Source of the DNA: Paraglaciecola sp. MB-3u-78
GTDB taxonomy: Bacteria; Pseudomonadota; Gammaproteobacteria; Enterobacterales; Alteromonadaceae
DNA: 64,000 nucleotides
Direction: 5' to 3'
Assembly: GCF_002835935.1 (NCBI RefSeq)
Contig: NZ_PJCF01000012.1
Location: 186,001-250,000 of the forward strand
Shown here: piece after piece, positions 60,216-64,000 of the stretch
Layout: each line of letters begins with the position of its first letter
Numbering within the stretch: the first letter of the stretch is position 1
Made by a program: the position numbers and the translations under genes
The notes under the pieces: model-generated
Seen by the model: the letters and a program-made list of their open reading frames with translations, nothing else
Told to the model about the DNA's origin: nothing
Database searches by the model: none

Positions 60216-62558
60216 TTACAAACCTGTATGGTATTGACTGACTGTTGACTCGGTGACCATAGCGTTTAAGGTCATTTCTACCTTTTGATCACCAGCCAAT
60301 AACTGTTCGAATTGACTAATTAATGCCACTTTGTCAGGTGAGAGATTATCACCGGCTCCAATGTTGGTTAAATCAATTAAGAAACCGTCAAATAAGTCAG
60401 CCAAATCATGAATCACCTGCGTATTTAAAAACTGATCCTGATTATAGATACTTGGGTAACCCGCCTTTTGTTTATCGATCGCAAATGACACACCTTTAAG
60501 ATTAGTAATAGTGGTTGATTTGTCACATGACAACATACAACCATTATCTATTCTGGGTTTTTCACAGCCCACACTTTGCTGGAAGAAACACTGTCTGCTG
60601 GTCATCAGTAAGATGGGGTGATAGATACTGTAAAACAATTTGAAGTTGGCAGGGCGGGCAATGTTCTTCATTTGTTGTTGATTAAGCTCGTTAGAAATAA
60701 ACGCGCCGCTACAATCAAATTCTTCTTTCATGGCCATTAAGGCATAAGAATTGGTGGTATTCAAAAAGGGGCCTGCTATCCATTGGATCCCTAATTGATT
60801 CGCTCTGTAAGCGATACCTGTATTGTTCGTCACAATTAATGGTGGTGCCACCTGCTCTAAAATATTAATCGCCACATCATAATCTTTACCTATTAATACC
60901 GCAGGAAACCAAGGGATTAAACGCGGATTTGCTGTTAAGAAATCAATGTACTTAGTGCAATCACGTTTATAGGCGTCGGGTAACTTAAAGTAAATATCGG
61001 CAGTAGTGACTTCGGTTAAATAAATATCTGCCTCGTCACTGATTAATATAGACAGTTTGGCCTGAGTCTCGGTTTGGCCCTCAGCGCCCTTGGCATGTCT
61101 TTCAAGTGCCGGCAATGTCACTGCAGGCAACAACGCCTTATTGTCATTTAGTAAACGGGCGGCTTCATTCTTTAGAGATGTAAGCTCGCTAAAGGGTACA
61201 CTGAGATCTGCGGCCAAATGCTGTAAATCGATTACTTTAAGCACATATTCAGCATTGCCCAAACTTCTGAAACGTTTATCAAGTGTGGCTTGATCAATTC
61301 CGTTGTGTTCACTTTTGGTTAATAGGCTAGTGGATTGTAATACAAAACTTTTCGCAGCAGTTTTGGGCATATTAACCGCTGGGGTCTGCTGGGTAGACAA
61401 TGCTTCTGTGCTATTTTCGTTTTCAGTACTCAGGGTTAGGCTTAATTGACTGCCAGCTTCACCGGAAAAGCTAAGGGTTAAAGGTACTTTATCAATACTT
61501 AAATATTGAATTTTATTTTTTACCGCATCGTTGATTTCGTTTTTCTCTTGGTAAAGCGTTTGTTCGACTTCTTGGATTTGCACCACTGAAATAAGATTGT
61601 TATCTGTCACGCCGCTGGACTTTGCTATGGCATGGTTTTTTGAGTTGTCTCGTGGATTATCAATAAACATCGATTGATTCAAGTCGCCCCGCAAAAAAGC
61701 ATTTGAAAAGTCTCGGTTAAATACTTTGTAAAGACGCTCGCCGTCTTCAAGTAATTGACCTGTTCTAATAAAGCCATCTATTTGTTTACGAAAGCTATCC
61801 ACCACTGTGTGTACATAACTTGCGCCTTTTATTCGCCCCTCTATTTTAAAAGAAGTCACGCCAGCTTCTATCAATGCAGGCAAGTCAAAAAATGCTGAAT
61901 TGTCTTTTATGTTCAGTGGGAAATTATGACCTGTTGCTGTGGTTTCATATTCTTCACGGCAAGCTTGACTGCAACGGCCTCGGTTACCTGAATTACCTAC
62001 ACTTGCAGAGGTTGAATAACATAACCCCGAGAAAGCCACACAAAGTGAACCGTGTACAAACACTTCAGTTAAAATCTCGTGTTCGCGGCTTACTGCGGTT
62101 AATTCAGTTATTTCCCTGAGGTTTAGCTCTCTAGATAAATTCACTCTTGAAGCGCCGAGTTTTTTAAGAAAACCAATTTGGCCTGCATTGTGTGTGGTGA
62201 GCTGGGTTGATGCATGAATATCTAGGGTCGGGAAGTGTTTTTTGATCAGGTTAAACATACCAATATCTTGAACAATCACGCCATCTAGTGTGGTATTCAC
62301 CAGTTTACTTAATAACTTAGCTAGGGAGGTAAATTCCCGCTCTAAAATCACAATGTTTAAAGTCAGGAAAATTTCGCATGTATACTGGTGAGCAAGTCGA
62401 ATCACCCCTACAAGTTCATCAAAAGAAATATTAGACGCACGATTACGGGCATTAAAGGTATCTAAACCGCAATAGACGGCATCGGCACCGGCAATAATGG
62501 CCGCTTTAATGGCATCAACATCACCGCCTGGGGCTAACAATTCAATTTTATGATTCAT
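60216..62558 (-). CDS. rlhA: U32-family protein, RlhA-like (23S rRNA C2501 hydroxylation)
   Basis: About 780 residues from ATG 62558 (MNHKIELLAPGGDVDAIKAA); an upstream TTG adds three. The U32 signature EVFVHGSLCVAFSGLCYSTS is near residues 165-185, with further Cys (GRCSQACREEY) likely binding iron-sulfur or metal. E. coli RlhA (formerly YdcP, 653 aa) hydroxylates C2501 of 23S rRNA. This protein is about 130 residues longer, with a variable Thr/Gln-rich insert near 370-400 and a second TIM-barrel-like half with CxxC-type cysteines (QSVGCEKPRIDNGCMLSC). A U32 peptidase role is less likely. Convergent with HiPIP. Confidence 0.85.
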   Translation of the reverse strand: MNHKIELLAPGGDVDAIKAAIIAGADAVYCGLDTFNARNRASNISFDELVGVIRLAHQYTCEIFLTLNIVILEREFTSLAKLLSKLVNTTLDGVIVQDIGMFNLIKKHFPTLDIHASTQLTTHNAGQIGFLKKLGASRVNLSRELNLREITELTAVSREHEILTEVFVHGSLCVAFSGLCYSTSASVGNSGNRGRCSQACREEYETTATGHNFPLNIKDNSAFFDLPALIEAGVTSFKIEGRIKGASYVHTVVDSFRKQIDGFIRTGQLLEDGERLYKVFNRDFSNAFLRGDLNQSMFIDNPRDNSKNHAIAKSSGVTDNNLISVVQIQEVEQTLYQEKNEINDAVKNKIQYLSIDKVPLTLSFSGEAGSQLSLTLSTENENSTEALSTQQTPAVNMPKTAAKSFVLQSTSLLTKSEHNGIDQATLDKRFRSLGNAEYVLKVIDLQHLAADLSVPFSELTSLKNEAARLLNDNKALLPAVTLPALERHAKGAEGQTETQAKLSILISDEADIYLTEVTTADIYFKLPDAYKRDCTKYIDFLTANPRLIPWFPAVLIGKDYDVAINILEQVAPPLIVTNNTGIAYRANQLGIQWIAGPFLNTTNSYALMAMKEEFDCSGAFISNELNQQQMKNIARPANFKLFYSIYHPILLMTSRQCFFQQSVGCEKPRIDNGCMLSCDKSTTITNLKGVSFAIDKQKAGYPSIYNQDQFLNTQVIHDLADLFDGFLIDLTNIGAGDNLSPDKVALISQFEQLLAGDQKVEMTLNAMVTESTVSQYHTGL

Positions 62559-62710
62559 GTAGGTCAATTTGGGCCGGTTAATTTTAAAGCGCGGATTTTA
62601 CCCGTATATTTCGCTTATGAATATCGCTACAGTAGATTAATCTTTGTAAACACTGCAAAGTCGCTGATTTAGCAGCCCAGTAGCGAAAAAAATAGCGATA
62701 AATACAAAAT

Positions 62711-63352
62711 ATGCCATTGCCGATACTTTATTCTTTAAGAAATTGCCCCTACGCGATGCGAGCGAGGATAGGCATACATAAAGCCCAGCTTCAGATTGAT
62801 TTAAGAGAGGTTAATCTCAAGCAAAAAACTGTTGAAATGCTCGCGGCTTCGGCCAAAGGCACAGTACCTATTTTAGTGTTAGCTAATGAACAACAGACAC
62901 CGACAGTAATTGACGAAAGTCTAGATGTTATGTTGTGGGCGCTAACAAATAACGACCCTGATAATTTGTTGCACTCCCATGATCAAATCGCGTTACCAAA
63001 CATGCTGAAATTGATTGCACAATTTGATAATGAATTTAAAACCTGTTTGAACGCTTATAAGGCTGCTAAACGATATCGTGAAGATAACGTTATCGAGTGC
63101 AGGCATGTCTGCGAGGTGTTCATTAAAGAGCTAGAAAATCGCTTAATGCAAAGTGCTTTCTTAATGTCAGAACAAGAGAGCTTGGCAGATATTGCATTGG
63201 TGCCGTTTATTCGGCAGTTTGCCAAGGTAGAACGTCAATGGTACCTGCAGTCGCCGTATCCAAAGGTAAGGCAGTGGCTCAATCATTACCTGCAAAGTAC
63301 CATGTTTACAAAAGTGATGGCTAAGCATGATTTGTGGGTAAACAATGGGTGA
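62711..63352 (+). CDS. Glutathione S-transferase-like protein
   Basis: A 213-residue GST-fold protein. The thioredoxin-like N-terminal part starts LPILYSLRNCPYAMRARIGI, with Cys in CPYAMRAR as in omega or beta-type GSTs, then KGTVPILVL with the cis-Pro and a DES motif (VIDESLDVM) for glutathione binding. The C-terminal ~120 residues are helical. Reduction or thiol transfer with glutathione is likely; the substrate is unknown. It is divergent from the RlhA-like gene with about 150 bp between. Confidence 0.88.
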   Translation: MPLPILYSLRNCPYAMRARIGIHKAQLQIDLREVNLKQKTVEMLAASAKGTVPILVLANEQQTPTVIDESLDVMLWALTNNDPDNLLHSHDQIALPNMLKLIAQFDNEFKTCLNAYKAAKRYREDNVIECRHVCEVFIKELENRLMQSAFLMSEQESLADIALVPFIRQFAKVERQWYLQSPYPKVRQWLNHYLQSTMFTKVMAKHDLWVNNG

Positions 63353-63513
63353 ATGAAACGTAATAGGATGTCGGTGGTAAATGCTTTTAAATGCAATAAT
63401 GTCATGAGCAAACCTGACACCCAAAACATGTCACAAACGGGCGAAATATTTATGTTGTCCACCACAGTCAAAACTCAGTAATAAGTAGATAGTGAATAGA
63501 TGTAAACACGAGT

Positions 63514-64000
63514 TCACACACCGCTAAAACACTGACCCAACGCTTTTTGTAAGGTTGCGATCACTTCAAATGCTGAGCGCAATTGGTCGCGCATTAGCGG
63601 CGAGAGGTCTTGGGGAGAAATATAATTATCGGGTTTAATGCCCTGACTTAACTGGCGTTCCTGATGTTGAATGCGTAGGTATGAGATAAACTCAAAAGCA
63701 TCTAATAAGTTGTCTGCACTTTTTTGGGTTATTGCCTCCACACTGGCTGCAAGTTTCAGACGTTTCAACGTATATTCTTCACTGTGTCCACTCGACAGCA
63801 TATAGATTCTGGCCAAATCAACAATTGGTACTAAACCGTTATGTTTGAGATCCAGAGTGTCTTTATGCTCTCCTTTATTATTGAGTACAAACTTCCTGAA
63901 AAATCCTATGGGCGGTTGAAACTCAAGTGAAATCTTGTACAACAAACTAAGAAATATCTGCTGGCTTTTAGCGTGAGATGCCACCTCATCCTGTAATTCA
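63514..64000 (-). CDS. C-terminal part of a DUF294-type nucleotidyltransferase/CBS protein (runs off the window)
   Basis: The frame is open to the window edge; only the last ~162 residues are seen. The segment FFRKFVLNNKGEHKDTLDLKHNGLVPIVDLARIYML matches the DUF294 C-terminal domain. That domain follows a cNMP-binding or CBS domain and a GlnD-type nucleotidyltransferase domain in the full protein. Full-length members are predicted signal-transduction proteins. The frame could also be opened from a GTG at 63984, but homology continues beyond it, so the true start lies outside. Confidence 0.85.
   Translation of the reverse strand, partial: ELQDEVASHAKSQQIFLSLLYKISLEFQPPIGFFRKFVLNNKGEHKDTLDLKHNGLVPIVDLARIYMLSSGHSEEYTLKRLKLAASVEAITQKSADNLLDAFEFISYLRIQHQERQLSQGIKPDNYISPQDLSPLMRDQLRSAFEVIATLQKALGQCFSGV

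Overview
The window is AT-rich chromosomal DNA of a marine gammaproteobacterium, most likely of the Alteromonadales (Alteromonadaceae, Paraglaciecola/Glaciecola-like). This rests on gene content and order (nadK-recN-bamE, DUF423-rlmM, PilZ-mfd-CsiV), a large TonB-dependent receptor, a membrane-anchored SpeE next to SpeD, and secreted calcium-binding repeat proteins. The genus is an inference; no rRNA or tRNA gene is visible.

Layout. 1-10.2 kb: a two-component-type sensor kinase with a beta-propeller sensor, broken by one in-frame stop; a divergent small AraC-type regulator; and two adjacent secreted proteins (1651 and 584 aa) with beta-helix, thrombospondin-3-like, cohesin-like, dockerin-like and FG-GAP-type repeats. 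The first has lost its signal peptide by a frameshift in a T tract. 10.5-24.4 kb: accessory region with oligopeptidase B, two SDR oxidoreductases, a dienoyl-CoA isomerase-like crotonase, a CoA-hydrolase/transferase-GNAT fusion overlapping a histone-deacetylase-like gene (a possible acylation/deacylation switch), and a penicillin/AHL acylase. It also holds YqfB and gene debris: an acylase 3' end, an aldo-keto reductase pseudogene, a GNAT remnant and short repeats. 24.5-37 kb: mostly core genes: riboflavin synthase paralogue, RhlE-like helicase, speD-speE, DUF423, rlmM, bamE, recN (with LexA-like boxes), nadK, nagZ and a DASS transporter.

37-43 kb: two unknown genes, an intact IS1595-type element with target duplication, a truncated second copy of the DASS transporter, a TauE-type permease and a Tat-exported HisC-like aminotransferase. 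A LysR regulator lies convergent to the latter and divergent from a TonB-dependent receptor (43.8-46.4 kb). 46.5-54.7 kb: CsiV-like, mfd, PilZ, a LolC-type permease without LolD or LolE beside it, a phosphoribosyltransferase and a YjbR protein. 54.8-64 kb: a PNPOx-like flavoprotein, an ABC-F remnant, a small secreted protein, umuDC, a second IS1595-type element, HiPIP, an RlhA-like U32 protein, a GST and the end of a DUF294-type protein.

Most striking observation: the second IS1595-type element sits exactly in the middle of the umuDC LexA operator. Its 8-bp target duplication is the core of the 16-bp operator, so the SOS box and the apparent -10 are split from umuD by 1,040 bp. Other highlights are a family of short inverted-repeat elements (copies near 19.5 and 31.1 kb, an isolated end near 26.9 kb), a 38-bp near-perfect palindrome upstream of speD, and several decaying genes, which together indicate recent genome remodelling.
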